Shown here: positions 1 to 10,656 of the stretch, in pieces
How the letters are laid out: every line of letters begins with the position of its first letter
Numbering within the stretch: the first letter of the stretch is position 1
NCBI GenBank assembly: GCA_019454045.1
Contig: SKCR01051210.1
Location: 1-64,000 of the forward strand
Source: Zanthoxylum bungeanum
Lineage: Eukaryota; Streptophyta; Magnoliopsida; Sapindales; Rutaceae
Reading direction: 5' to 3'
DNA: 64,000 bases
Notes under the pieces: generated by a model
Told to the model about the DNA's origin: nothing
Database searches by the model: none
Seen by the model: only the letters and a program-made list of their open reading frames with translations
Program-made: the position numbers and the translations under genes

Positions 1-74
1 TTTTAATCAAGCTTAAGAAAGTTAAAATAAGCAAGAGTTAGAGAAATTAACCTAAGTTGGATAAGTGTTAGAGA

Positions 75-275
75 AACTTTGGAAGATCTCTACCATATTT
101 CAACAAGGAGAAATCAAGATTGGATCTTGGAGCGAAGCTTGCTAGCAATTGAATCAAGATTGGGTCTTGGAGTCAAGCTTGCTAAACTTTGGAAGTTCTC
201 CAATCATTTCAACATGGAGAATAAGATTGGATCTTTCTATCAAGTTTGCTAGGTAAGTTTGATATTCTCCTAAAC
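75..275 (+). repeat. Imperfect tandem duplication, period about 109 bp
   Basis: The phrase actttggaag followed by a tctc/accat/ttcaaca/ggaga block starts at about 75 and again at about 184. The phrase caagattggatcttgg recurs three times within it (about 116, 152 and 224, with substitutions). It is part of the copia-A 5' region. Confidence 0.6.
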
Positions 276-759
276 TATGTTCTTCATTAGTGATATATAT
301 AGAGGTGAATTATGTATTGGATATATAATAGCGTAGCTTGAAGTTGAAATTAGGCTAATTAATTGTGTATAAATGCTTTAGAAGTATAAACACAATATGT
401 TTGTAATTGGGTCAAATATGTTCATATTGGACATGAAACAATTAGTAAGAGTTTGAAACTCTTAATTAGAGCTTAGAGCTATGGCTACCATTCTAGAATA
501 ATTTGACCACCTTTGAGTGACCTAGAATTGTTCATGACTCATTTTATTGTGGGATTCTAATTTAGTTTGTGTTTTGATTCAAATAAATGCATATATGTAT
601 TTAGAATATATGTATGTTTGTTGTATAATATGTGTTGATGATGGTTTTGATGATAAAATTGGATTTTAGGTGTATTGAAATATTTGGAGAAAAATAAAAA
701 TATTTAGAATTGATTTGAAGGCAAAATTGCTATCTGCCAACATTTTACACAGGCCGGCA

Positions 760-870
760 TCGCGACTCTGATCTCAGGCATCGCGACACTCAACATTCAA
801 TGCTGCGGGCGTCGCGATGCCGGCCTCTCACAGATTGGGAGTCGCGACGCCCAAACCTGAGAGTCGCGAC
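760..870. repeat. Cluster of five TCGCGA palindromes
   Basis: TCGCGA occurs at 760, 781, 812, 842 and 864, inside a locally GC-rich island in otherwise AT-rich DNA. Spacings are 21, 31, 30 and 22 bp, close to two or three helical turns. Flanking bases are often c/g-c/g before and c-a/g after. A similar array lies at 9184-9313. Confidence 0.8.
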
Positions 871-1310
871 GCGCCGTAACCTGATGTCCGCGCTGAAACT
901 TCATTTTCTCCGTTCCGGAGTTTCTGGACTCTAATTTGGTCCTTGTTTTTTCATATAGACCCACAACGAAAGTGGGTCTGATCCCATGGATATCTAGAAT
1001 GGGTGTATTTTTAAAATATTTTATGAAAAACTACATTTTATTACGAAAAAACAACACATGTATTTTGAATATATGCCATGATAATTTTAATTTATTTATG
1101 CATAAGTCATATTGGATATGCATTGCATGTTTTTAAATTAAAATTTTAATTTTGACCCAAGCATGTTAATGACTTGATTGTCATAAATCTCTCGTGATTA
1201 GGTGATTACTTTATTTTAAGTAATAGTATTAATAATGTTGGAGCATTATTGGATGGTTTGTTATGTAAATACGGAGATGAATGAGTTCTTACTACTTATG
1301 CCCAAGGCCG

Positions 1311-1602
1311 TCATTATTGTGAGGGTATAAGTGCTCGGAACTTAGTTCTCTCTGGTAAAATATTAGATGTAGTGTGATGAGTTAACGTAGTCACCCAATA
1401 CCATCATTATTGTGAGGGTTTACTACGAAGCTCATTAGTGCACTTTGACAATCATACACTTGGAATACGTCTTAATCCAATATTGTCATTATTGTGAGGG
1501 TAAGAAACAGTTCAAGAATAAAATAGGAGTCACATGAATGTGATTGACCTTGGAGATCTACCTAATGAGTTTATAAAGGCCAAGACCGTCGATAGTGTGA
1601 GG
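1311..1602 (+). repeat. Leader motif tcattattgtgaggg, four copies
   Basis: Exact copies start at 1311, 1404 and 1486. A diverged copy (tcgatagtgtgagg) starts at 1589. The intervals are 82-103 bp. The array sits about 200-490 bp upstream of the copia-A gag start and does not overlap any reading frame. Confidence 0.75.
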
Positions 1603-1796
1603 CTGGAGTAGATTTCTGGGATCCACTTCCCGCTATGAAATTTTAATAGTCAAATTTCTATTTTTCCGTTAAGGGGGGGTTATAGAATTACATAAAGTAA
1701 TGAGAGAGCACTAATAGATTTAAAATTCCATAATCGATTAGTGTTTTTATTTTGAAATAAAAAATTTACTGCTAGTGTTTAATTATTGTCTTGTAG

Positions 1797-3560
1797 ATGG
1801 TTGCCGCAAATCCATTAGCGTGACTTCTGGATTCTAATAAACTGAAAGGTGCCGAGAACTATTTTGAATGGGAAATGAACATCCACCTTATCTTGGAGTC
1901 AGAAAGATTGAGGTATGTTACGCTCAATCCAATGTCTGTCGAAATTATTCCTAATTTACTTAGTCAGTACATATATGTACCAAATGCTTGGAGCATTATA
2001 AGAACACTCAAGGAGTTGTTCGAAGAAAATCAAGAAATTGAGATATATCGGAGGTCTAAGGAATTATTCCATGCTACGCTCAAAGATGAATGAATGGTTA
2101 GCATTCATGTTTTGAACATGATTGACCAAATCCGATATATGGAATGACATGACATTGTGATAGATAAAAGGCTAGACTAAAATCTGATTTTATCTTCTTT
2201 ACCCGATACATATATTGGCTTTGTAATGTATTTAATGCAAGCCACATATGAATAGCTTCACAATATGTTACACTCGGTGAAACATGATTTTAAGAAAAGG
2301 AATCTCATTTTATACCTCCATGGTGGAGCAAGCTATTCAAAGACTTCTAGGAAGTCTAAGAAGATTAAAATGAGAAATAAGAAGAAAGATTCTAAGAAAC
2401 AAATTGCAAGACCGCATGTAACTTGTGATGCATGTCTACACTGTAAGAAGTCTGGACACTGGAAGAAAGATTGTCCATATCTGAAAGGAAAAGCAGGAAT
2501 CTCATGTACGCTTTGTATTTTTCCTATTATTGACATCTCATTAGCCTTAGATGCAAATAGTGGTTGGGTGTTAGACATCGGTAGTCCTACTCCTATTTGC
2601 AACTCTATGCAAGCCATGAGAGTTAAAAGAAGGCTGAACAAATGGGAAATTCAACTTAGAGTCGGCAATTGGGAGATATTGGATGTCAAGGCTATCAGAA
2701 CGATTGTTTAAAATCTCTCTAATGGATGTAAATTAGATTTATATGACTTTTATTATATACCATCCCTTATCAGACAAATAATATCACTACCGATATTGGA
2801 TAAAAAGAGATATAAAATAAACAATAAAGATGGTGTTTTATGTTTATATGATAAAGACAACTATTTGATATGTGAATGTTCTTTATCTAACGGTCACTAT
2901 ATTTTGGAAACATATAAAGATGTCTTTAATGTAGAGGAAAATACAAGTAGAAGATCTGAATTAAATAATACTGAATTATGGCTTATGAGATTGGGCCACA
3001 TAGGTGTTAGACGTCTATCAAATTTAGTTAATGATGGTTTGATTGAAAATGTTACCTTACATCCTTATCCGATTTGCGAGTCATGTATCTAATGGAAGAT
3101 AACAAAGGCCTCATTTCTTGGTGTTGGACACCGTGCTGAAGATTTATTGGAGCTAATAAACAGCGATGTGTCTGGTCCATTAAATCACGCCGCTCATGAT
3201 GGTTCAACATACTTCGTGAATTTCACGGATGATAAGTCAAGATATGGATATGTCTATTTGATGAGACATAATTCAGAAACATTTGACAAGTTCAAAATAT
3301 TCTGAAACGAAGTAGAAAAATAAACCGGTAAATTCATCAAGTACCTTCGATCAGATCAAGATGGTGAATACATGAGTGATGAATTCATAAGTTATTTAAG
3401 GGAGAATGAGATTCTCGTCCAATATAGTCCATCAGGAACACCTCAACACAACAATGGTGTGTCTAAACGAAAAAATCGTACTTTTTTGGATATGGTACGT
3501 TCCATGATGAGTTATACAGATCTTTCATATTACCTTGAAAGTTTGTTTTTATATTGGTAA
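1797..3560 (+). pseudogene. Copia-A gag-protease-integrase remnant
   Basis: This is a Ty1/copia polyprotein remnant. The ATG at 1797 is followed by the typical copia gag N-terminus (LLDSNKL...YFEW). A CX2CX4HX4C zinc knuckle (CLHCKKSGHWKKDC) lies near 2433-2474. A protease-like WVLDIGS follows near 2563, then the pre-integrase segment (LWLMRLGHIG, near 2980) and the integrase core up to SGTPQHNNGVSKRKNRT near 3430-3480. Everything is in a single frame, broken only by nonsense codons: TGA 1821, TGA 2091, TGA 2145, TAA 2178, TAG 2253, TAA 2709, TAA 3090, TGA 3303 and TAA 3321. The frame ends at 3560 inside integrase. Reverse transcriptase, RNase H and a 3' LTR are absent. The protease motif D-I-G-S departs from the usual D-T/S-G. 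Integrase wording is close to that of the inner/outer copia family at 44707-64000. Confidence 0.9.
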
Positions 3561-4045
3561 TTTACTGACCAAATTTTTTGATCAGTAAAACTTTAGTTTT
3601 GGTGTCATATCTTGGCACTCAATTATTGTTAGGAGCCTAATATTACCGATCGACTTGTCATCGATTGGTAATTACCGACCTAAATTTCGGTCGATATATA
3701 TTCAGTCGGTATATATCCATTTTTTTAATAATTTTTATTAAAATTATTTTACACTTATCGACCGCTATGTAATCGGTCGGTAAATTTGAAATAATATAGA
3801 CTTATCTATTCGGTCGGTAAAATGACTTTGTTTAACAATTGAAAATATAATCGGTAAGATGTTAGTAAAAATTTGGCCTCATTTCTTGGTGTTAAGTTTG
3901 TGTGCACGTCTTTTTTCGATGAAATACTGACAGATTAGTCCGTCTGTATTGGGTCAAAAAAAATTTTAAACTTTAAAAAGTCGATATTTAATAGTTTTTA
4001 TCGGTAAAATATTTTCGGTTGGTAATCCAACATTCTCTTGTAGTA
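3553..4045 (-). mobile_element. CACTA-like non-autonomous transposon fragment
   Basis: The stretch is built from short repeats of cggtcggtaa/ttaccgacc in both orientations, as in CACTA subterminal regions. One end reads ...cattctcttgtagta (4031-4045), the complement of a CACTACAAGA-type terminus with one mismatch in the last base. The opposite terminus is missing at the junction with copia-A. A palindrome (tactgacc...gatcagta) lies at its left edge. There is no transposase frame. Confidence 0.55.
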
Positions 4046-6000
4046 TATATTATATTATATTACACAAAAAGTTAGGGGAGGAGGTGGCCTTGGGAAACAA
4101 TTGACTTGGGCTCCAAAATTAGAGTTTTAATTTTTTTTAAAATATTATAATTTTTAATTATATAATGAATATCATATTTTTAATCATGATAAATATACTT
4201 TTTATTAAAATTTGCTTAAACCCTTAATTTGTTTGTAACTTGCAAACTCTATGTGGGACATGAATCTTTGCTGGCTCTAGAATAGTCAAAGCATGTGAAA
4301 TTAAAAATAAATCATAATCATATAGTAAAATATTACAAGCAAAACGCAGGCCAAGAAATTGGAGAAAGTGAGATTTTCCCACAACATTATTTTGACCAAA
4401 TACATCTTAGGAGACTGTGATGTTAATTAATTCCATTTTCCCACAAGCCTCGACAAAATTATTTTATCAATTTAGTTTAATTAATTATAACCATATATAA
4501 TGTTTTAAAAAATTTAAGTGCTTGTGCTCTCAATCTAAGGTTTTGGGCAATTACCTAGATTCTCAATTCCCTATTTCATTGTCCCGAACTCATAAATTTG
4601 GATTTTTCTTTTAGCTTATTGTGCCAATTTACACTTTCTTTGTATGAATGCAAAATGGCAATGAACAAAAACTCTAAATGCATAATCATACATTGATTCT
4701 CATCAAACATTGCTGGCTTTGTAATCACTCTCTAATTTATTTACCAATGTTTGCTTTATATTAAATCTTTGGGGAAAATTCTTGTACAACAAAATTATTC
4801 ACACCACCTTAATTATAACAAACTTTTAATTAACCTAAGCTTGATCAATTAGCATGTATCTGTCATTAGCCCCGATTTAATGGCAAACGGCTTAAAATTT
4901 AGTTGTCAGATCCGGGGTTAGAATTTAAGTGGTGTATTTCTTGTAAAGATTTGGGACAATCGGAGATTTTACTTGCTCTGCTTAAGTTCAGGTAAGATGA
5001 TTTGGTAGTATGATTTCTAATATTTCCAAAAAAAACCCCACCCAATGTCATTTTTCCAATAATAAATTACGTGACATGTTGATTATGGATTTCTTCTACA
5101 CGGGGGGTGTATGTGTTCAGTTTGGCGGGATTAACCTAGGTAACACACGTGGGAAATTTCAGAACCACACGAGCACATCAGAAGACAAACGGACCAAAAA
5201 CTGCCACGTGCACAACAAGACAGAATCATCCAACACAAAGTTTCTGGGAAAGCAATGTACTGCATGGCTTGCTTACATGACCATTCCATTCTTTTCACCT
5301 TCGAATTAAAGTCCACAAAAGTTCATACATTATTACATAATGGGATGCAGTTTTAAGTTGCACTGAATGAGTTCCTTATCTGATTCCTTCTCTTTCCTTT
5401 CCTTTCTTTTCTTTTTTTCCCTTTTTTTTTCAAAGAATTTATATCACAATCTACTAATTAGTTATGACAATTTTTCTCATTCCATCTTAACGAGATCTTC
5501 TCTTATTTGAGACAAGATTTGTGATATATTTTATGTCATATTTTAAAAACGGGAGAGGAAAAAAAAAATATTCCAAAAAGAGGACGGGACAATGGAATGA
5601 GACGTGATATAGCGGGATGAGATAAAATTTAAGGAATTAATGGACGATTTTTTATTGCAAAAAATATAATGGGACGGATCACAATAAGAATTGACAAATC
5701 TCATCCTATCATATATCATTATCAACCCTATTACTAAAACAATCATGAGTATACTGGAATTGATAACTCAAAATTTTGTACTCAATAAGGAAAATTTTAC
5801 GTCACACTTACAAATAAATAAGTTATGGGTCCTCGAGAAAACTTGAACTCATTCTTTTCAATATGAGGGAAAAATTGATTTTTACCATCCAATCAACGAG
5901 ATCAGTCACCTATTTAATAAAAATACAGAGAGTGTGTGGCATTAATTAATTAAGACAATATAACAAATTTCTATCGGTTAAGTCGGGCAGACCCATCTCT
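4046..6000. other. Gene-free AT-rich stretch
   Basis: No reading frame here has family features or codon structure. The 60-100 codon open frames are isolated and of biased composition. G-box-like CACGTG cores occur near 5147 and 5203, and runs of short AT-rich direct repeats occur. A dispersed repeat at 4932-5009 is listed separately. Confidence 0.5.
4932..5009 (+). repeat. Dispersed repeat, copy 1
   Basis: The block gtatttcttgtaa...gacaatcg...attttac...ttaag recurs in inverted orientation at 7893-7976 at roughly three quarters identity by eye. No terminal repeats or target duplications were resolved. Confidence 0.45.
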
Positions 6001-6005
6001 GCTGA

Positions 6006-6112
6006 TGACGTGTACATTCTTTCTGGGCCTTCGAGGTGTCACTGTCAGAGTCCATCAGTGCACAGCCCACTGGATGTGGCTGCCCACACTCAATACTTTC
6101 CTCTTTATAAAG
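6006..6112 (+). promoter_or_regulatory. Candidate promoter with TATA box
   Basis: A TATA box (tttataaag) lies at 6104-6112. A TGACGTGT element (ACGT core, bZIP type) lies at 6006-6013, and a tggctgcccacact block lies just upstream of the TATA box. The sequence after the TATA box turns strongly pyrimidine-rich (6120-6190), as in many plant 5' leaders. The call rests on motif arrangement only. Confidence 0.4.
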
Positions 6113-6205
6113 CTTTGTCTCCTTTTCAATTTTTCTTACATCCTCACTTTCTTCTTCTAATTATTCCTCCTCTTCTTTCTCTCTCACTCACCCCCAAAAA
6201 AAAAG

Positions 6206-6520
6206 ATGAAAAAAAGACACAAAGTTTCACAAGGTATGGTAACTTTCATGTGCATAATATTATTGTCACACTTGGATTTAAATTTCTTCTAATTTATTTT
6301 TAATTATATAGTTTTGAAATTTGAATGTTCTTAGCTAGGATGTAAACACATAGCTCCTTAAGTGCTATATTTGATGTATATATGCTTTTGTTCTCATACA
6401 GCAAAAATCATGCATGGAAGCAAGAACAAGAAACCAGCTGCTGCCATGGATGGAGTAGTAAAAGCAAGCTTTGAATTGGGCGCTAGGGTTTCCATTTTAA
6501 TGGCGCCTTGTTCATCTTAA
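6206..6520 (+). CDS. Candidate small two-exon gene (48 residues), function unknown
   Basis: The predicted structure is exon 1 6206-6233, intron 6234-6401 (caag|gtatgg ... catacag|caaaa, AT-rich, 168 bp) and exon 2 6402-6520. Joining the exons gives one frame of 48 codons from the first ATG after the pyrimidine-rich leader to TAA at 6518. The product starts MKKRHKVSQ, is basic in its first half (KNKK cluster) and ends in a more hydrophobic tail (...VSILMAPCSS). I see no signal peptide, and I do not recognise the family. Support: a TATA box about 94 bp upstream of the ATG, canonical splice sites, phase kept across the junction, and an AATAAA signal at 6815. Against: the frame is short, there is no homology evidence, and unspliced reading gives a different small frame. 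A shorter start at the exon 2 ATG (6410) would give 36 residues. Chance remains a real alternative. Confidence 0.35.
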
Positions 6521-6587
6521 TTTGGTGCTATCCTACCTGAGCTTTTTCACTCAAATTTATCATTTTTGTTTTTTAAATCTTTATGTC

Positions 6588-6627
6588 TTCTTGACCTTGT
6601 AAGACCTTTTCTTGACCTTGTAAGACC
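6588..6627 (+). repeat. Short tandem duplication in the possible 3' UTR
   Basis: The phrase tcttgaccttgtaagacc occurs twice in direct succession, separated by a few T residues. Confidence 0.8.
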
Positions 6628-6814
6628 CCATATTGTGTTTTTTCCATTTATTAAGTGTTTAGTTACAAACTCTGTATCTCGATTTTCTGTGTAGAGTTTG
6701 ATCTGCGTTCTACTCCGTTTCCGCCCAACTCATCTTCTCCTTCCTTGTCTATCCCTCCTGAGCTATTTAAATCAAATTGAAGAGTTGCTGTGTATTGTAC
6801 ATGTAAAGATAAGT

Positions 6815-6820
6815 AATAAA
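6815..6820 (+). terminator. Candidate polyadenylation signal AATAAA
   Basis: AATAAA is followed by an A/T-rich block. It lies about 295 bp downstream of the stop of the candidate small gene. Such signals are common by chance in DNA of this composition. Confidence 0.3.
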
Positions 6821-6859
6821 AAATAAATTATTTTATTATTAATATTTATCTTTGTTATT

Positions 6860-7853
6860 AGTGTGCGCAGAAATTAATATTATGCTGTTGCCAGGCATGA
6901 GTTTCGTTGTTTTTTATGTTGTTTTTTTTGGGAATTATAAACAAAAAAATTAGAGAATAAATATTCTTTCAGATCTGCTCGTGACTGCTCTTATATGTAC
7001 AGCAATATACTGTATTATTGAGGAGTGAATTTAATTAAAATGCACATTTTGTACCAAAGAAAGTTACGGTGCCAAAAAAAAAAAAAATGATTTCTCTGAA
7101 TGTGCTTTCCCTCTCCTCATTATTTAGATCACGTGAAAACGGAACCATGTTGCGAAGAGTGGAAGCATTCGTCTCTGTTTAATAAGTGAATGAAAATTTG
7201 GTTTACTAATAATATAATTTTAATTTGTCTCTATTAAAATGAAAAATATTTAGAGTCTGTTTGGGACTGTGATTTGGCATGTGATGAGATGATAAAACTG
7301 TATTTAGTTCAAAATAAGTTTTTAAGTATTTGATTAATGATGAGAAATTATGAATATTAATCATGATTTCTTTCAAAAAGTGAGTTTTAAAAAAATAAAA
7401 AAATTTAATTTTTCCATACCATCAAAATATTAAAAAAAAAAACACCGTAGTTATTTTTTTAAACATAAATCAAAATTTCATAACACTATTTATAAATCAT
7501 CATTTGTTCGCCACACTTTTCCTTGTAACATTAAATAAAATTTTAATATTTTTTTATGAAAATCAAATTATCTTAGCTAGATTTATGTTGACTGATTATA
7601 GCTATAAGAAAAAGGAAAAAAAGTTTGAACCCTAAAGAGATGAAACAAAGATGGTGTAGATTGAGTTAATAATTTACTAATTTTGATTGTTTATTTTATT
7701 TTATTTTAAATTTATTTTCTTCTTTTGTGCAAGACAAGTTAGATATAAAAATACTAATAAAAGTGCGTGAGCTCAGTTTGGCAGCTGACATGTTCTCAAA
7801 CTTACAGTGTGGTGATTTGATTAGTCCAAGACGCCTTCCATACTGGAGTACAA

Positions 7854-7885
<32 letters not shown>

Positions 7886-8932
7886 TATGGAAAATTTTTT
7901 GGTCAAATTATTTTTTTCTGGGCTTAAATAAAATATGTAAAATTTTCGATTGTCCTAGATTCTTACAAGAAATACATTCTTTATATTCGAAAACAATACC
8001 TCAATGTGAAATCTTGAACCCTACACTACTAAATCAATATTGCTAACGCGTTTATTTAATAAGTTATTGAGCCAACGATTATAAGTTCAAGATCAATCAG
8101 CTTTATGGCATGATAGAAAATCTCAAATCTCGATTGGGTAGAAATTTAGAATTTTTTAATCTTAAATTTTGATTTATTTTTTATTTACAAAATCATAAAT
8201 TATTGATCTGTTATTCTTAATGAATTCCATCTCGATTCAAATATCCATACATGATATGAGTTTGATTTTTCATTTTAAATCCATAATCGATATGACATTT
8301 GGATCGAAAAATACCAAAATATCAGAAAAGGTAAACAATCACAAAAATATCAAAATAACTACAAAATATAATATAATAACCAATACAAAAATGGCTAGTT
8401 GTAAAAAAAATTAAAAAAATAAAATCTTAGTTAAAAACCCTTAACTCAATGTCAAAATCATGGGTTCCAAGAAACTGTTTTTATCTTCTTTTTTTGTTTT
8501 TTCTCTCCAAATAAACTTTTGCATAATTTTAAGCTAAAGATTCCCATGATACATGGGAAAAATGTCACATCGATCATTTGAATACAATAATCAAATTTTA
8601 TAGGCTACCATTTTCATTTACCTAATTTTCAATTATTAATATTTGTGTACAAAGCGGCAATAGCCCTACCTCTATCTCTACTTGAGAAAATATTTGATTC
8701 GACATGTTCCCAGCACCTTGATGAAAAATACACCGAGTTTGTATAGTGAATGAGATGTTTATGGATAAAATTTAAGTATATCTTCTACATGTCACATGGA
8801 AACTTTATGATATATTTTATTATATCATTGATACCCATTACCAACAAGATCAATACCATCCACATATTTCTTCAACAGCTCAGCTTTTCCATATATGCTG
8901 TGAATATGGTAACTATGGCTGTGGTACTTTTT
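6860..8932. other. Gene-free AT-rich stretch with a T27 run
   Basis: No coding features were seen. A run of 27 T lies at 7854-7880. A dispersed repeat copy lies at 7893-7976. The part 8090-8300 shares phrases such as aaatccataatcgaNatga with 19000-19200, suggesting a second low-identity repeat family. The part 8640-8932 would be the 3' internal region of the Athila-like element if the next entry is right, but it shows no recognisable protein. Confidence 0.45.
7893..7976 (-). repeat. Dispersed repeat, copy 2 (inverted relative to copy 1)
   Basis: Its reverse complement matches 4932-5009 across the cgattgtcc...tcttacaagaaatac block with scattered substitutions. Confidence 0.45.
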
Positions 8933-10335
8933 GAGGGGGGAAATGTCTATAAAAACACTCTTGCAAATAAAATCATTTGCCAAAGTTGATGATACTGGCC
9001 TCTATTTTAATATTTTCTGTGGTATTTCGAGTTTTATGAGCGTTTTAATGTGTTTTGAGTTTGTTTTGCAGATAAAAATCATATCAAGATGGAACATATT
9101 CAACTAGGGATGAAAACGATAAAATTCGGAGTGAAATATGCCATATTTCATAATCAAGCCGCGCGTCCCGCCACGGAAGCGTGTCTCGACGCACGGCTTA
9201 ACAAAAACTAACCGAATGTAGACTTGTTGGCGCGTCGCGACACCCAGAAAGGAGCATCGCAACACGCCGACGGAACACAAAGACCATCGCGACGCAATCC
9301 ACGCTCGTCGCGACACGAAAGATTTGATCCCAAACATCTTAAGTATGATTTTTAAGTAGGAAATATCCTTAGAACCTCCTATATAAGTACAAGTTAGTCC
9401 TAAAATATAAAAAGAAATCTCATAACATATTTTGTAACCTCCAGAGCATAGAAGAACGCCTAGAGTAAGACAATGACAAATGCTTTGACTGGTGCTGAAG
9501 TTTGAAGGCGAAGACTGCAATGAGAGTTTTTTCTTTCATTTTCTCTCTAGTTTATCTTTTATTAGTCCTTATTTTGTATCAATAATGATTAGCATGAGTT
9601 TATTGAATATTATGAGTAGTTAATTCATTAAATTTATGGTTGTAATGGATCTTGAGTATGTTTAATTAATTTAATTGCATAATTTTATTCTTTTGGGTTT
9701 GTTATTAATTATTTATTATTCTTTGTGCTTGAACGTATATTTTATTTATTTGGCCAACCATAAAATAGTCTTGATAAATCCTTAGGAACTCAATGGATAG
9801 AATTTGGGTTAGTTGTGGGAATAATAATGTGTGATCTTATTCGTTAAATAGATTTCCTTGAAAGATAGACATATACCTAAAAATCATACGTAGCCAAGAG
9901 TTAGAACCTGACCTTAATGAATTTAGTTTAATTTAATTAACATAAATATATAGTTAATTGATTTATTCTGAATATATTTACATACCATCGAAAGAAGCTT
10001 GTGAATAATTTAGTGTTTTATATTAATAATTAGTAATGACAACCCAATTGAATAGAAAATGCATGGACACATTGAGTGCATGCTTAGGTGAAGTTGCAAC
10101 CTTAAGTTTTTCTATCTATATATTTTCCAAAGTGTTATTTGTTCTTTATTTAATTTCAGTTAAATTCGATTAATCAACTATTCTCTTAACCAATAATTTA
10201 GTTTAAGTTAACTAGGTTAATCTTGAGATTAATACGATAAATATTAATTTTTTATAAGTATGATATCTGACTTTTGTCACTGTATTACTTGAGCGATACG
10301 TGTATTTATATGCTAGATTTATAAAATAGCGATCA
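8933..10335 (+). mobile_element. Athila-like LTR with polypurine tract
   Basis: A polypurine tract gaggggggaaa (8933-8943) is followed at once by TG (8944), the expected start of a 3' LTR. The right end ...acttgagcgatacgtg...tatgctagatttataaaatagcgatca resembles ends of Athila-type Ty3/gypsy LTRs just before their tggcgccg primer site, and CA at 10334-10335 fits a terminus. LTR length would be 1392 bp. No internal proteins lie upstream and no primer site follows (an A-rich run does), so this is a solo or truncated 3' LTR. The lineage call comes from memory of sequence style, not alignment. Confidence 0.5.
9184..9313. repeat. Second cluster of TCGCGA-type motifs
   Basis: TCGCGA or one-mismatch versions start at 9184 (tctcga), 9235, 9257 (tcgcaa), 9287 and 9308. 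The last intervals are 22, 30 and 21 bp, matching the 21/31/30/22 pattern at 760-870. The array lies inside the Athila-like LTR, in a GC-rich island. Confidence 0.75.
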
Positions 10336-10624
10336 AATGTTAATTTGTAAAAAAAAAAAAGAAAAAAAAAAGGGAGCTTTTTGGTTGTTTATAAGCAGAG
10401 TTTTTGAGAATTAAAAAAATTATTTTACCTCTACTAGCAAAAGCTTAAAATTTGGGCTTTTGCGAGTATAACTTGGAAATATTTTTTTAAATATTAAATT
10501 ATATAAAACATTTATTTAATTTAATATATTATTTCATTTTCTTCATAACATAACTTAAAAAAAATTTGCTCTATAAAAAATTTATATGTTTTTTTTAAAA
10601 AAAATTCTTACATCACCAAACATC

Positions 10625-10656
10625 TTTTTTTTTTTTGGGGGGGGGGGGGGGGGGGG
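10625..10656 (+). repeat. Homopolymer block T12 then G20
   Basis: Twelve T (10625-10636) run directly into twenty G (10637-10656). Such a G run is exceptional in this AT-rich window. It could form G-quadruplexes or be a sequencing or assembly artefact. Confidence 0.9.

Larger units (their letters stand above)
1..1796 (+). other. 5' LTR/leader region of copia-A
   Basis: This AT-rich stretch precedes the gag frame of copia-A and has no coding potential of its own. It contains an imperfect tandem duplication near its start, a GC-rich cluster of TCGCGA motifs and a set of repeated leader motifs, each listed separately. No clear tggtatcagagc primer site was found, so the LTR/leader boundary is not placed. 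The last bases before the gag ATG (cttgtag|atg) look like an intron acceptor, which is a possibility only. Confidence 0.45.

Noticed and set aside
5010..5309. 99-codon plus-strand frame with G-box-like sites nearby
   Set aside because: The translation is low in hydrophobic order, a rival frame exists on the other strand, and no intron or family is seen.
6010..6303. 97-codon frame over the candidate promoter and intron
   Set aside because: It runs through the TATA box, pyrimidine leader and the GT-AG intron; the spliced 48-codon model fits the signals better.
6402..6521. ENOD40-type short peptide RNA (an HGS motif follows the exon 2 start)
   Set aside because: The ENOD40 short frame ends at HGS and a second conserved box should follow; neither is present.
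9104..9520. 138-codon minus-strand frame
   Set aside because: It covers the GC-rich TCGCGA cluster inside an LTR-like sequence; composition explains the lack of stops.
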